Origin: Alphaproteobacteria bacterium | Lineage (GTDB): Bacteria > Pseudomonadota > Alphaproteobacteria > Rhodobacterales > Rhodobacteraceae | Direction of reading: 5' to 3' | DNA length: 64,000 nt | Assembly (NCBI GenBank): GCA_030428355.1 | Contig: JAUIBL010000011.1 | Span: forward strand, 22,708 to 86,707 | Part shown: in pieces, positions 51,861-61,456 of the stretch | Position numbering within the stretch: position 1 is the first letter of the stretch | Layout of the letters: each line of letters begins with the position of its first letter | The notes under the pieces: generated by a model | The model's input: the letters and a program-made list of their open reading frames with translations, nothing else | What the model was told of the DNA's origin: nothing | Databases searched by the model: none | Program-made: the position numbers and the translations under genes

Positions 51861-52709
51861 TTATCCGTCGGTTCGTGGCAAGTTTGCGCCGACAACAACC
51901 CGATCCCTGCCATCAAGGTCGGGATGGACCGCCACGTTTTCAAGACCGGCGGCGCGAAAGAGGTGGGCCACGGCGAGGCCCTGTGTGGGTCCGATTTCGA
52001 CGATCAGGCGGCCCTGTGGGTGCAGATGCGCCAATGCGCCTGCGGCGATGGCGCGATAGGCGGTCAGTCCATCCGCCTCGTCTGTCAGCGCCATGCGCGG
52101 CTCGAAAGCCAGTTCGTGCGCGAGACCGGGCATCTCGGTCAGGGCGATATAGGGCGGGTTCGACACGATCAGGTCAAAACAGCGGTCATTCGGGAGCGCG
52201 GCGTACCACGATCCTGCGGCCCAAGACGCGCGGGCGCTGACGTTCAGACGGTCGGCATTCCCCTGCGCGACAGCCAGCGCATCGGGGCTGAGATCGGTGC
52301 CGATGCCCTGCGCATCGGGGCGTTCCGCAAGCAGGGTCAAAAGGATACAGCCCGATCCCGTGCCAAGGTCGAGAATGGATGAGAAATCCGCTGCAAGTGC
52401 CTGCGCTATCAGTGTTTCCGTCTCTGGCCGGGGATCGAGAACGGCCGGAGAGACCCGAAAATCGCGACCATAGAAGCTGCGAATGCCCGTCAGGTGCGAC
52501 ACCGGCTCACGCACGGCGCGGCGCGCGATGAGTGCTTGGAAATGTTCGGCCTCTGCGTCGTTGATCGGGTCCGGCAGCACCAGCGTCAGCCGCCCCGCTG
52601 CGACCCCCAGAACATGCGCCAGAAGGCGGCGGGCGTCGCGGGCGGGGTCGTCGATCCCTGCCCGGCGCAATGTGGCAACCGCGCGGGCCAAAGCCTCGGT
52701 GCCGGTCAT
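51861..52709 (-). CDS. prmC: release factor glutamine methyltransferase PrmC
   Basis: 282 residues. [19 protein letters not shown] is the SAM site and NPPY (184-187) in [11 protein letters not shown] is the catalytic motif; [10 protein letters not shown] is the conserved linker before the catalytic domain. It methylates the Gln of the GGQ motif in release factors, and overlaps prfA, which encodes its substrate, by four bases. Confidence 0.95.
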   Translation of the reverse strand: MTGTEALARAVATLRRAGIDDPARDARRLLAHVLGVAAGRLTLVLPDPINDAEAEHFQALIARRAVREPVSHLTGIRSFYGRDFRVSPAVLDPRPETETLIAQALAADFSSILDLGTGSGCILLTLLAERPDAQGIGTDLSPDALAVAQGNADRLNVSARASWAAGSWYAALPNDRCFDLIVSNPPYIALTEMPGLAHELAFEPRMALTDEADGLTAYRAIAAGALAHLHPQGRLIVEIGPTQGLAVAHLFRAAGLENVAVHPDLDGRDRVVVGANLPRTDG

Positions 52710-53755
52710 GCCCGCATCTCGGCCAGCAGCGTGGCCTGCGCGTCGGCGGTCAGCGCGTCGATGATTTCGTCCAGATCCCCCGCCATCACCGCATCAAGCT
52801 TGTAAAGCGTGAGGCCGATCCGATGATCCGTCAGACGGCCCTGCGGGAAGTTGTAGGTGCGGATACGTTCCGACCGGTCCCCGGAGCCCACCTGCGATTT
52901 GCGATTGGCAGAGCGTTCGGCATCGACCTTTTGCCGCTCCATATCGAAGAGGCGCGTGCGCAACACCTGCATCGCGATCTCGCGGTTGCGGTGCTGGGAT
53001 TTCTCGGAACTGGTGACGACGATCCCGCTGGGGATGTGCGTGATCCGCACCGCCGAATCGGTGGTGTTGACGTGCTGACCGCCCGCGCCAGAGCTGCGCA
53101 TGGTGTCGATGCGCAGATCATTGGCGTTGATCTGGATGTCCACATCCTCGGCCTCGGGCAGGACGGCGACGGTGGCGGCGGAGGTGTGGATGCGCCCGCC
53201 GCTTTCGGTTTCGGGCACGCGCTGGACGCGGTGGACACCGGATTCGAACTTGAGGCGGGCAAAGACATTATCGCCCGTGATGTTGGCAACGACTTCCTTG
53301 ATGCCGCCCAGCTCGGTCGCCTGTTCCTCGATGATCTCGAACCGCCAGCCACGTGCTTCGGCATAGCGTTGATACATGCGCAGCAGGTCTCCGGCGAACA
53401 GGGCCGCCTCTTCGCCCCCGGTGCCGGGGCGGATCTCCAGCATGGCGGGGCGTGCATCGGCCTTGTCTTTCGGCAAAAGCGCCAGTTGCAGGGCGTGTTC
53501 CACCTCCGGCAGGCGGGCCTTGAGCGCGGGCAGTTCCTCTTGCGCCAGTTCCCGCATTTCGGGATCGGACAGCATCGCCTCGGCCTCGGCGATGTCGGCC
53601 CGGACCTGTTTCCATTCGCTGATCTGGTCGACGACAGGGCGCAGATCGGAATATTCCCGACCAATGGCCGCAATGTCGCCCGACCCTTCGGCCATCTGAG
53701 CCTCAAGGTATTCGAAACGCGACAGGATCTGGTGTAGTCGGTCTTCGGGGATCAT
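52706..53755 (-). CDS. prfA: peptide chain release factor 1
   Basis: 349 residues from ATG 53755. GGQ lies at 225-227 in [18 protein letters not shown]. The codon-recognition region reads [20 protein letters not shown]; the usual PxT tripeptide (P-A/V-T) appears here as [21 protein letters not shown] is the conserved domain 2 entry. RF1 ends translation at UAA and UAG. Shorter N-terminus than E. coli by a few residues only. Confidence 0.95.
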   Translation of the reverse strand: MIPEDRLHQILSRFEYLEAQMAEGSGDIAAIGREYSDLRPVVDQISEWKQVRADIAEAEAMLSDPEMRELAQEELPALKARLPEVEHALQLALLPKDKADARPAMLEIRPGTGGEEAALFAGDLLRMYQRYAEARGWRFEIIEEQATELGGIKEVVANITGDNVFARLKFESGVHRVQRVPETESGGRIHTSAATVAVLPEAEDVDIQINANDLRIDTMRSSGAGGQHVNTTDSAVRITHIPSGIVVTSSEKSQHRNREIAMQVLRTRLFDMERQKVDAERSANRKSQVGSGDRSERIRTYNFPQGRLTDHRIGLTLYKLDAVMAGDLDEIIDALTADAQATLLAEMRA

Positions 53756-53792
53756 GCGGTTCTGTCGGGCATCCACGCCGTGCGGTCAAGAT

Positions 53793-54197
53793 CTATTGAC
53801 CCAACCGCTCCAGCCAGCCGTCCACACGCGCCTTGTTCACACCCAGATCGGACTGGCCGAAACGCAGGCGGGCGAAGAGTTCCAGCACGTTTTCGGTCTG
53901 CATGACCGTGGTGTAGTCGGGAAAGCCCATCCATTGCGACCGGGTGATGTAGGTCACCTTGCCCTCTTCGACGCTGCCCGCCAGCACTTCGGTGCGGGGG
54001 GTCGCGAGGATGATGCGGTCGAGTTGGGCAAAGGTGCCGTCCTCTGCCGGGATGCGCCTGCGGACACCTCCCGCCAGATCCTGATCGGCCGTCACCTTGG
54101 GGTCGACATGCCAGACCGCCGGGTCCGACGGGGCCAGCCTGATCCAGGCCAGTCCCCCAACTACAATCAAGACCAGCGTCCAGAAAAACACTTTCAC
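53793..54197 (-). CDS. DUF1499 membrane-anchored protein
   Basis: 134 residues from a GTG at 54197 with AAGGA five bases upstream; an ATG at 54254 directly after the speB stop would add 19 residues with no membrane logic. One N-terminal helix (VFFWTLVLIVVGGLAWIRL) anchors a DUF1499 domain (LATPRTEVLAGSVEEGKVTYITRS, PDYTTVMQTENVLELFARLRFGQSD). Function unknown. Confidence 0.82.
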   Translation of the reverse strand: MKVFFWTLVLIVVGGLAWIRLAPSDPAVWHVDPKVTADQDLAGGVRRRIPAEDGTFAQLDRIILATPRTEVLAGSVEEGKVTYITRSQWMGFPDYTTVMQTENVLELFARLRFGQSDLGVNKARVDGWLERLGQ

Positions 54198-54254
54198 GAC
54201 GTCCTTATCCTTGCCTCGATGGGACACATGCCCCTTGATCACCTGTACTGACAT

Positions 54255-55217
54255 TCAGGCGCGGCGGGTCCACCCCCACAAAGACAGAATCTCTGTCGCG
54301 ACATGGGCTCCCGCAATCGCCGTTGCCCCCGTAGTATCGAAAGGCGGGCTGACTTCAACCACATCCCCGCCCATCAGTTCGATCCCGGCGATATTCCGCA
54401 GGATGACCGCAATGTCCGCGCTGGACGGACCACCCCAGACGGGCGTGCCGGTGCCGGGGGCGAAGGCCGGGTCGAGGCAGTCGATGTCGAAGGTGAGATA
54501 TGTCGGGTAATCCTTGAGGATCTCGCAGATCTGTTCCGCCACAGCCTCGGGTCCGATGCGGTGCATCTCGCGCGCGTCGATAATGTTGAACCCGAGTGTG
54601 TCGGGGTTGTCGGTGCGGATGCCCACCTGAACTGACCGCGTCGGGTCCACCAGACCCAGCTTCACGGCTTTGTAAAGGAAGGTGCCATGGTCGATCCGTT
54701 CCATATCGTCATCGGCCCAGGTGTCGGTATGGGCGTCGAACTGCAGAAGGCTCAGGGGCCCGTATTTCTCGGCATAGGCCTCAAGGATCGGCAGGGTGAT
54801 ATAGTGATCGCCCCCGAGCGTGACGGTCGCCGTGTCCTGCGCGAGAATGCCCGCGATGTGGTTTTTCAGCGTTTCGGGGAATTCTGACGTCTTGGCGTAG
54901 TCGAAGGCCAGATCGCCGTAATCGGCAATCGCGAAGTCTTCGAGCACGTTGTAATCCCAGCCATAGGGCTTGTCGTAGGGCTGGAGGCTCGACGCCTCGC
55001 GGATGGCGCGGGGGCCGAAGCGGGTGCCGGTCCGGTGTGTCACTGCCTGATCAAACGGCACGCCGGTGATGGCGATGTCCACATCGGTCAGATCCTTGGT
55101 GTAGCGCCGCCGCAGGAACGACGTGGCCCCGGCAAAGGCGTTCTCGAAACTGGCGCCTTTCAGGTCGTCGCGGGTGAAGGCGTGGTCGATCTGGGTTTTC
55201 GCGTCTTCAAGCGCCAT
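54255..55217 (-). CDS. speB: agmatinase / ureohydrolase family
   Basis: 320 residues. The di-manganese ligands are in VTLGGDHYITLP, LQFDAHTDTW and LTFDIDCLDPAFAPGTGTP, exactly as in agmatinases, which release urea from agmatine to give putrescine. Related guanidinobutyrases share these motifs, so the substrate is likely but not certain. It starts three bases after the stop of the M20 gene; GGAGTGTG precedes it. Confidence 0.88.
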   Translation of the reverse strand: MALEDAKTQIDHAFTRDDLKGASFENAFAGATSFLRRRYTKDLTDVDIAITGVPFDQAVTHRTGTRFGPRAIREASSLQPYDKPYGWDYNVLEDFAIADYGDLAFDYAKTSEFPETLKNHIAGILAQDTATVTLGGDHYITLPILEAYAEKYGPLSLLQFDAHTDTWADDDMERIDHGTFLYKAVKLGLVDPTRSVQVGIRTDNPDTLGFNIIDAREMHRIGPEAVAEQICEILKDYPTYLTFDIDCLDPAFAPGTGTPVWGGPSSADIAVILRNIAGIELMGGDVVEVSPPFDTTGATAIAGAHVATEILSLWGWTRRA

Positions 55218-55220
55218 GGG

Positions 55221-56381
55221 TCACACTCCGTGCCGGGTTTCGATCAGACGAGCAAAAAAGGATGCGCCGATGGTCGCCACCTCGTCGTTGAAATTGAAGG
55301 CGGGGTGGTGGCAGGACGGCCCGATCCCCTGCCCCAGAAACAGGAACGCGCCGGGTCGTGCTTCGAGCATGTAGGAAAAGTCCTCGGCCCCCATTTCCGG
55401 GCGCAGGTCGGTGATCGTCTTCGATGCGCCAACGACCTCTTCGGCGATGCGCCCGGCGAATTCAGCCTGCGCCGCGTGATTGACCGTCGCGGGATAGTTG
55501 CGGACATAGTCCACCTCGACAGCAACGCCGTAGCTGGCGGCCTGCCCTTCGGCGATCTCGGTGATGCGCCGTTCCACCATGTCGCGCAGGTCGGGGTCAA
55601 AGCTGCGAACGGTGCCGGACATGCTTATGGTTTCGGGAATGATGTTGGTCGCTGTCCCGCCCGAGATCATTGTCAACGACACCACAAGCGGCAAAAGCGG
55701 GTCGGCATTGCGCGACACGATGGTCTGCAAGGCCTGCCCGATGGCCAAGGCGCAGGGCATGGGGTCTTTGCAGGCGGACGGATAGGCCCCGTGCCCCCCG
55801 ACACCGCGAACGGTGATATGGAAATCATCCACCGCCGCCATGATCGGGCCGGGCGTGGTGCGCAACTGGCCTTCCTCGGCAAAAGGGTCGGTGTGCAGGG
55901 CATAGACCTCTTCGATGCCGAAGCGCTCCATGACGCCCTCCTCGACCATGATCCGCGCGCCGCCCACGGTTTCCTCGGCTGGTTGGAAGATCAGCGCGAC
56001 GCTGCCTTTGAACTTGCGGGTCTCGGCCAGATAGCGCGCGGCACCCAGCAGCATCGTCGTATGGCCGTCATGGCCGCAGGCGTGCATCTTGCCGGGGATG
56101 GTCGAGGCATACTCGACGCCGGTGGTTTCCTCGATTGGCAGCGCATCCATGTCCGCGCGCAGACCGGTGACGGGGCCGTCGCCCTGCCCGTGGATGAGCG
56201 CCACGACGCCGGATTGCGCGATGCCGTTGTGGATTTCGTCCACCCCGAACTCCCGCAACCGGTCAACCACGAAGGCTGCCGTCTGATGACAGTCAAGGCT
56301 CAGCTCGGGATGCATGTGCAGGTGCCGCCGCCATGTCTTCATGTCCTCGGCGTAATCGCCGATCCGGTTGATGATGGGCAT
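55221..56381 (-). CDS. M20 family metallo-amidohydrolase
   Basis: 386 residues. MHACGHDGHTTMLLGAARYL, FQPAEETVGGARIMVEEGVM and MGAEDFSYMLEARPGAFLFLG place it in the M20D hippurate-hydrolase/IAA-amino-acid-hydrolase group, with the metal-binding Cys and His. It would deacylate N-acyl amino acids or similar amides in the cytoplasm. The operon with speB hints at arginine or polyamine metabolism, which is inference. Divergent from mazG. Confidence 0.88.
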   Translation of the reverse strand: MPIINRIGDYAEDMKTWRRHLHMHPELSLDCHQTAAFVVDRLREFGVDEIHNGIAQSGVVALIHGQGDGPVTGLRADMDALPIEETTGVEYASTIPGKMHACGHDGHTTMLLGAARYLAETRKFKGSVALIFQPAEETVGGARIMVEEGVMERFGIEEVYALHTDPFAEEGQLRTTPGPIMAAVDDFHITVRGVGGHGAYPSACKDPMPCALAIGQALQTIVSRNADPLLPLVVSLTMISGGTATNIIPETISMSGTVRSFDPDLRDMVERRITEIAEGQAASYGVAVEVDYVRNYPATVNHAAQAEFAGRIAEEVVGASKTITDLRPEMGAEDFSYMLEARPGAFLFLGQGIGPSCHHPAFNFNDEVATIGASFFARLIETRHGV

Positions 56382-56444
56382 GGGTGGACTCCCTCGCGCT
56401 GATGCCGCATCCCTGCATCAGAGCAGCATTTCACGGGGGCCGCA

Positions 56445-57275
56445 ATGAGTGACGATCTGATCCATGACCCAAAGGGCGGGATGCCCCGGTTGCTTGAGAT
56501 CATGCGCCGTCTGCGCGACCCGGAAACCGGTTGCCCCTGGGACATCGAACAGGATTTCGCGTCAATCGCCCCCTACACCATCGAGGAAGCTTACGAGGTT
56601 GCGGACGCGATCGAGCGCGAAGCGTGGGACGAATTGAAGGGTGAATTGGGCGATCTACTGCTCCAGTCGGTCTATCATACTCAGATGGCCGAAGAGGCCG
56701 GGATGTTCAGCTTTGACGACGTGGCCAACGCGATCTCTGACAAGATGGTGGCGCGGCACCCGCATGTGTTCGGCGACGAGTCGCGCGACAAGTCTGCCGA
56801 GCAGCAGGTGCAGGACTGGGAAAAGATCAAGGCGGCGGAACGCGCGGGCAAGAAGGAGACCGGCGTACTGGACGGGGTGGCCAAGGGGTTGCCCGCCTTG
56901 ACGCGGGCTTTGAAACTGCAGAACCGCGCGGCGCGGGTCGGGTTCGACTGGCCGTCCACGGACGAGGTCCTCGACAAGATCGTCGAGGAAGCGCAGGAAT
57001 TGCGCGAGGTGCAGGACGCGGATGAACAGTTCGAGGAGTTCGGCGATCTGCTGTTCGTGATGGTCAATCTAGGGCGCCACATGGGGCTTGATCCCGAGGC
57101 GGCCCTGCGCGCCGCCAATGCCAAGTTCACCCGCCGGTTCGAGAGCATTGAGGCGGCCTTCGCCTCTGAGGGGCGCACGCCGAAGGACAGCACCTTGGCC
57201 GAGATGGACGCGCTGTGGGATGCGGCGAAAGCGGTGGAGAAGGCGCAACGGATCACTTCGAAATCGTCCAGCTGA
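56445..57275 (+). CDS. mazG: nucleoside triphosphate pyrophosphohydrolase MazG
   Basis: 276 residues with two MazG helical modules. The first has WDIEQDFASIAPYTIEEAYEVADAIE with the EExxE metal site; the second (residues about 160-240) has VDEAQELRE-like IVEEAQELREVQDADEQFEEFGDLLF. The double-domain form cleaves dNTPs and NTPs to monophosphates, cleansing the pool. Start chosen at ATG 56445 with GGGGGCC upstream. Confidence 0.93.
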   Translation: MSDDLIHDPKGGMPRLLEIMRRLRDPETGCPWDIEQDFASIAPYTIEEAYEVADAIEREAWDELKGELGDLLLQSVYHTQMAEEAGMFSFDDVANAISDKMVARHPHVFGDESRDKSAEQQVQDWEKIKAAERAGKKETGVLDGVAKGLPALTRALKLQNRAARVGFDWPSTDEVLDKIVEEAQELREVQDADEQFEEFGDLLFVMVNLGRHMGLDPEAALRAANAKFTRRFESIEAAFASEGRTPKDSTLAEMDALWDAAKAVEKAQRITSKSSS

Positions 57276-57408
57276 CCCAAGTTCGAAAACAGGACAAGCG
57301 CGCAGGTCTGACCGCCCTGAAATCATCCACTCGCAGACATAGTCTTACCGCGTTCTGAAGGGATTTGTTTTGGACGGTAAGAGTTTGATTTTTTGCGAGA
57401 CGCATAAA

Positions 57409-58941
57409 ATGGCACAAGATTTCCATAAACGGATTGATCTGGCACCCGGCCTTTTCCTCAGGCCCCGGCCTTCAAACCTTGGCGGTTCCGGCGCGGCGGT
57501 CACGCTGGGCGGAAAGCCGCGGCTGCCCGAAGACTATGACTGGCCCGAGGGTCTGGTGTTTTACGCACAGGTCAATCTCGATCTGGTGCCGCGTCGTTTC
57601 GAACACGATGGCAAGAGCTACACCCTCGACCAATTGCCGGAACACGGAACCCTGTTCTTCTTTCTCCCGCTCTTTGGCGATTTTGTCTATCGGGGCGATG
57701 CGCGGGTCATTTATGTGCCCCACGACGTGTCACACCTACCCGAACGGGAGCCGCCCGATAGCCTTGGCGATCTGCGCGAAGAGGAATTCAACTGGTCAGT
57801 CTATTGGATCGACACGGTGGGCCTCTCCCCATGTGGACGTCTGCTTTACCGCCACTACGCCGATCTATTGCCTTTCCTGACGGTGCGCTGGATTGACGGG
57901 CTGAGCACGCACCTTGGCACTATCAGCAAAGAGGACCTGAGTGCCATCAACGCCTTGAGCAAGAACCTCGTTGCGCAGGCTTTGGATCAGAGCCCTTTGC
58001 CCGAACCCATGGACAGGTACCATCTTTACGCGCCGCAAATGGACACGCGCTTCTGGTGGGACTTTCCCATCCTCGACAAGGGGATGTTCGGGTGGAATTT
58101 CATCTTTGAATGGTCAAAGCAATTCCAGATCGAAAGCCTTGACCTCGGGCTGAAGCACGGAAAGCGCTATTTGACCCAGGTCGGAGACAGCGAACAGTTG
58201 CGCGTTTTGCTGGGCGTCTTCGAGGAAAACCGCAGAACCGTCAAAGCTGCGGAATACAACAAGCCCGCGCTTGCGGGCTGGAAAACCAAGTTCACAAAAC
58301 CGAAGATCCCGGAAGGTGGGAAATTCGATGTTCGGGCGAATAAATGGATGACTTACGCCCAATCCCGCACAGGCAGTGTTCCCGTCGAAACGGCACGGCG
58401 GTTCTTCGAATTCCTGAATGAGATCAACACGTTCCTCGCGGACGAAGGAGAACATATCGGCATCGATGCAATCGACAGCTGGATCATCGGCCACGACAAG
58501 GACAGCTGTACGACACAAGAACTTGCAAAGACCGCCCTTCAGACGGCCATGAAACGCGTTGCCGCACACAAGGATCGGGACCGGACAGCCATCGCGCGGG
58601 TCCGGCGCATGAGCGAGGACAAGTTGAAAGCCTGCCGGGACCCCGAATTGGTGGCCGCCTACTGGGACAGCAAGCTATACGCCGAAACGCAGGTTCTTGG
58701 TGAAGAGGTCGACCAGTTCTATCGCACACCGCTTGAGCCGCCACAGCTTCTGGGTGCCCCCGTCTGCATTCAACCCCAAGTCGACGACATCGCCGCGCAG
58801 AACGTGCTGCTTTTGCAGATCACTTACGGGTTTGGCACGCAGGTTTGCAGCCCCGACGGGAGTATTCAGCTTTGGATCAAACCCGAGGATTTGGAAAACC
58901 GCAGTTTTGACCAGGTAGAATACACGTATTTCTATTCGTGA
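57409..58941 (+). CDS. large DUF1963 (YwqG-like) protein
   Basis: 510 residues from ATG 57409. GGSGAAVTLGGKPRLPEDYDWP and LVFYAQVNLDLVP match the start of DUF1963, and the last 60 residues (VLLLQITYGFGTQVCSPDGS, IQLWIKPEDLENRSFDQVEY) match its end; a long helical section of about 250 residues separates them. B. subtilis YwqG is about half as long. Base composition looks lower in G+C than that of the neighbours, and the ribosome site is weak, which fits an accessory gene. Function unknown. Confidence 0.75.
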   Translation: MAQDFHKRIDLAPGLFLRPRPSNLGGSGAAVTLGGKPRLPEDYDWPEGLVFYAQVNLDLVPRRFEHDGKSYTLDQLPEHGTLFFFLPLFGDFVYRGDARVIYVPHDVSHLPEREPPDSLGDLREEEFNWSVYWIDTVGLSPCGRLLYRHYADLLPFLTVRWIDGLSTHLGTISKEDLSAINALSKNLVAQALDQSPLPEPMDRYHLYAPQMDTRFWWDFPILDKGMFGWNFIFEWSKQFQIESLDLGLKHGKRYLTQVGDSEQLRVLLGVFEENRRTVKAAEYNKPALAGWKTKFTKPKIPEGGKFDVRANKWMTYAQSRTGSVPVETARRFFEFLNEINTFLADEGEHIGIDAIDSWIIGHDKDSCTTQELAKTALQTAMKRVAAHKDRDRTAIARVRRMSEDKLKACRDPELVAAYWDSKLYAETQVLGEEVDQFYRTPLEPPQLLGAPVCIQPQVDDIAAQNVLLLQITYGFGTQVCSPDGSIQLWIKPEDLENRSFDQVEYTYFYS

Positions 58942-58983
58942 AGTCGTTTTGCGCCGTCGCGCGTGATCTTTCGGCGGAACGGC

Positions 58984-59015
58984 AAAAGAAAACGCGCCCT
59001 GAAACAGAGCGCGTT
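58984..59015 (-). terminator. acpP terminator
   Basis: AACGCGC (58991-58997) and GCGCGTT (59009-59015) form the stem; read leftward it is followed by TTTTCTTTTGCC. It lies 27 bp past the acpP stop. Confidence 0.8.
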
Positions 59016-59041
59016 GTCCAAAAATCCGAGAGTTCAGACGG

Positions 59042-59275
59042 TTACTGGGCGTCGTTGATGAACTTCACCGCATCGCCGAAGGTCTGGATGGTTTCGGCTG
59101 CGTCGTCCGGAATCTCGATGCCGAACTCTTCTTCGAAAGCCATCACCAGCTCGACGGTGTCGAGGCTGTCGGCGCCGAGATCGTCGATGAACGACGCGTT
59201 CTCAACCACTTTGTCCTCTTCGACACCAAGGTGCTCGACAACAATTTTCTTAACGCGATCTGCGACGTCGCTCAT
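59042..59275 (-). CDS. acpP: acyl carrier protein
   Basis: 77 residues. S37 in [21 protein letters not shown] takes the 4'-phosphopantetheine arm. It carries growing acyl chains for the FabD and FabG enzymes encoded just upstream, as well as for lipid A synthesis. Start ATG with GAGGAAGAAAAC upstream. High acidic content is typical. Confidence 0.97.
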   Translation of the reverse strand: MSDVADRVKKIVVEHLGVEEDKVVENASFIDDLGADSLDTVELVMAFEEEFGIEIPDDAAETIQTFGDAVKFINDAQ

Positions 59276-59430
59276 GTTTTCTTCCTCACAGTTTCGTCGG
59301 CGCGGAGGCCGGATTAGCCCGCGCCCGGGCGGAATTGAACTTGCCCTTGCGGGCGGTGGTGTTGCGTCCCGGTTGAACGCCGTGGACAGGACAGGCCGAA
59401 AACCTTGGCCAACCGGCCCAAACCTGCGCC

Positions 59431-59458
59431 GCTATAGCACATGGGACCGCGATGGCAA
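59431..59458 (-). promoter_or_regulatory. candidate acpP promoter
   Basis: Read leftward: TTGCCA (59458-59453), 16 bases, TATAGC (59436-59431). It would give acpP its own transcript with a leader of about 150 bases. The 270-bp fabG-acpP gap holds no gene that I can support; GC-rich inverted segments near 59310-59350 could fold in the leader. Confidence 0.4.
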
Positions 59459-59545
59459 ACGCTTTCAACACAAACGCGTGTGGGGAAAAACATATGGGAT
59501 TTCAGGCATTTCTGCACCTGCACAATCTTCGTTTCTCCTGTGAAA

Positions 59546-60283
59546 TCAGAGCATTGCCATGCCGCCGTTCACATGCAGCGTGGTTCCGGTGACATAGGCC
59601 GCTTCGGGGCTGGCCAGATAAAGAACCGCTGCGGCGATCTCTGCGGGGCTGCCCATGCGACCCGAAGGAATCTGTCCGAGGATGGCGGATTTCTGGTCGT
59701 CGGTCAGCTTGTCGGTCATGGCGGTTTCGATGAATCCGGGGGCGACGGCGTTGACGGTGATGCCGCGGCTGGCCACCTCGTAGGCCAATGACTTGGACAT
59801 GCCGACCATGCCCGCCTTGGCGGCGGCATAGTTGCCCTGCCCCGGATTGCCGGTAGCCCCCACGACGGACGAGATGTTCACAATGCGGCCCCAACGCGCT
59901 TTCATCATGCCGCGCAGCACGCCTTTGCATAGCTTGAACGTGGCGGTCAGGTTCACGTCGATCACCGACTGCCATTCGTCATCCGACATGCGCATGAAGA
60001 GGTTGTCGCGGGTGATGCCCGCGTTGTTCACCAGAATATCGACGCCGCCCATCGCGTCCGCCGCCTGTTTCGGCAGCGCCGAGACCGCCTCGGGATCGCT
60101 CAGATTGCAGGGCAGGACATGGGCGCGGTCGCCCAATTCGGCAGCGAGCGCCTCAAGCGGTTCGGTGCGGGTGCCGGAGAGACCCACCGTGGCTCCGGCG
60201 GCGTGCAGAGCCTTGGCAATTTCGCCGCCAATGCCGCCCGATGCGCCGGTGATCAGCGCGGTTTTGCCTGTCAGATCGAACAT
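59546..60283 (-). CDS. fabG: 3-oxoacyl-ACP reductase FabG
   Basis: 245 residues. TGASGGIGGEIAKALHAAG, NNAGITRDNLFMRM (the RDNL block typical of true FabG), Ser in VNISSVVGATGNPGQ, and Tyr/Lys in NYAAAKAGMVGMSK. The end ITGTTLHVNGGMAML-like VTGTTLHVNGG is standard. It reduces beta-ketoacyl-ACP with NADPH. AAAAGGACCAGGAC precedes the start. It is flanked by fabD and acpP in the classical order. Confidence 0.96.
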   Translation of the reverse strand: MFDLTGKTALITGASGGIGGEIAKALHAAGATVGLSGTRTEPLEALAAELGDRAHVLPCNLSDPEAVSALPKQAADAMGGVDILVNNAGITRDNLFMRMSDDEWQSVIDVNLTATFKLCKGVLRGMMKARWGRIVNISSVVGATGNPGQGNYAAAKAGMVGMSKSLAYEVASRGITVNAVAPGFIETAMTDKLTDDQKSAILGQIPSGRMGSPAEIAAAVLYLASPEAAYVTGTTLHVNGGMAML

Positions 60284-60321
60284 GTCCTGGTCCTTTTCAT
60301 CTTGTCTTAACCTCGGGTGGT

Positions 60322-60372
60322 CAGAATCTTCGTACGAAGATTCTGGGCCCCGCCCATAAAATTCTGGAGGCT
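60322..60372 (-). repeat. palindromic element centred on TCGTACGA (copy 2)
   Basis: An inner 24-bp perfect palindrome (60322-60345, arm CAGAATCTTCGT) is followed on its right by GGGCCCCGCCCATAAAATTCT and GGAGG. Read leftward the flank CCAGAATTTTATGGG equals that of copy 1. It fills the fabD-fabG gap. Confidence 0.75.
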
Positions 60373-60373
60373 G

Positions 60374-61309
60374 TCAGGCGGGTTGCGTGGCCGCCTGCAC
60401 ATCGCCAGCCGTGCCCACCGCGCGGGTGGCCGCTGATTTCTCGATCCGCCGCACCATCCCGATCAGGGCCTTGCCCGCACCGATTTCCCAGAAATCGTCC
60501 ACGCCCTGCGCGACCATCCAGCCGATGGACTCGCGCCAGCGCACCGCGCCGGTGATCTGATCCACCAGCAGCGCGCGGATGGTTTCCGGATCGCTCACCG
60601 CCTCGGCGCGCACATTTGCCACAACCGGCACCACTGGCTTGGTGATCGTCACACGGCCCAGCGCGTCGGCCATCGCCTCGGCCGCCGGGGCCATCAGCGC
60701 ACAGTGGAACGGGGCGCTCACGGGCAGCAGGACCGCGCGTTTTGCCCCAGCCTCTTTCGCCAGGTCCACCGCGCGTTCCACGGCGGCCTTGTGGCCCGAG
60801 ACCACAACCTGCCCCGGATCGTTGTCATTGGCCGCCGCACAGACCTCGCCTTGTGCGGCCGCCTCGGCCACCCGGCGCACGTCTTCGAGGCCCAGCCCGA
60901 GGATCGCCGCCATTGCGCCAACACCCACCGGAACCGCGTCCTGCATCGCGGTGCCGCGCGCGCGCAACAGCCGCGCCGCGTCGGACACAGACAGCGCGCC
61001 CGCAGCGGTCAGGGCGGAATATTCACCCAGCGAATGGCCCGCCACAAAGGCACCAGACCCGATCGCAAGGTCTTCAGCCTCCAGCGCCCGCACAGCGGCA
61101 AGCGAGGTCGCCATCAAGGCGGGCTGTGCATTTGCGGTCAGCGTCAGGGTCTCGATGTCCCCGTCCCAGATGAGCGCGGACAGCTTTTCGCCAAGCGCCT
61201 CGTCCACCTCGTCAAACACCGCACGGGCGGTCGGATAGGCCTCGGCCAGGTCCCTGCCCATGCCAATGGTTTGCGCCCCCTGTCCGGGAAAAAGAAAAGC
61301 TCGGCTCAT
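60374..61309 (-). CDS. fabD: malonyl-CoA:ACP transacylase FabD
   Basis: 311 residues from ATG 61309 (GGAGGCATGCC upstream). AFLFPGQGAQTIGMGRDLAE, the nucleophile S93 in FVAGHSLGEYSALTAAG, QPALMATSLAA and LLPVSAPFHCALM (His) are complete. It loads malonyl onto ACP to start each elongation round. First gene of the fabD-fabG-acpP group. Confidence 0.96.
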   Translation of the reverse strand: MSRAFLFPGQGAQTIGMGRDLAEAYPTARAVFDEVDEALGEKLSALIWDGDIETLTLTANAQPALMATSLAAVRALEAEDLAIGSGAFVAGHSLGEYSALTAAGALSVSDAARLLRARGTAMQDAVPVGVGAMAAILGLGLEDVRRVAEAAAQGEVCAAANDNDPGQVVVSGHKAAVERAVDLAKEAGAKRAVLLPVSAPFHCALMAPAAEAMADALGRVTITKPVVPVVANVRAEAVSDPETIRALLVDQITGAVRWRESIGWMVAQGVDDFWEIGAGKALIGMVRRIEKSAATRAVGTAGDVQAATQPA

Positions 61310-61456
61310 GGCATGCCTCCTTGATTGGTCCACATGCCATTACAGCCCGTGTTCCAGCGACGCAACGCTGCTGCACTCATTCTGTGCATTGGCGAAGATT
61401 GCGCCGCGCGTGTGGGGGGATAGCTGTGGGCCACCAGAGTTCCATCGGAGGCCCCC

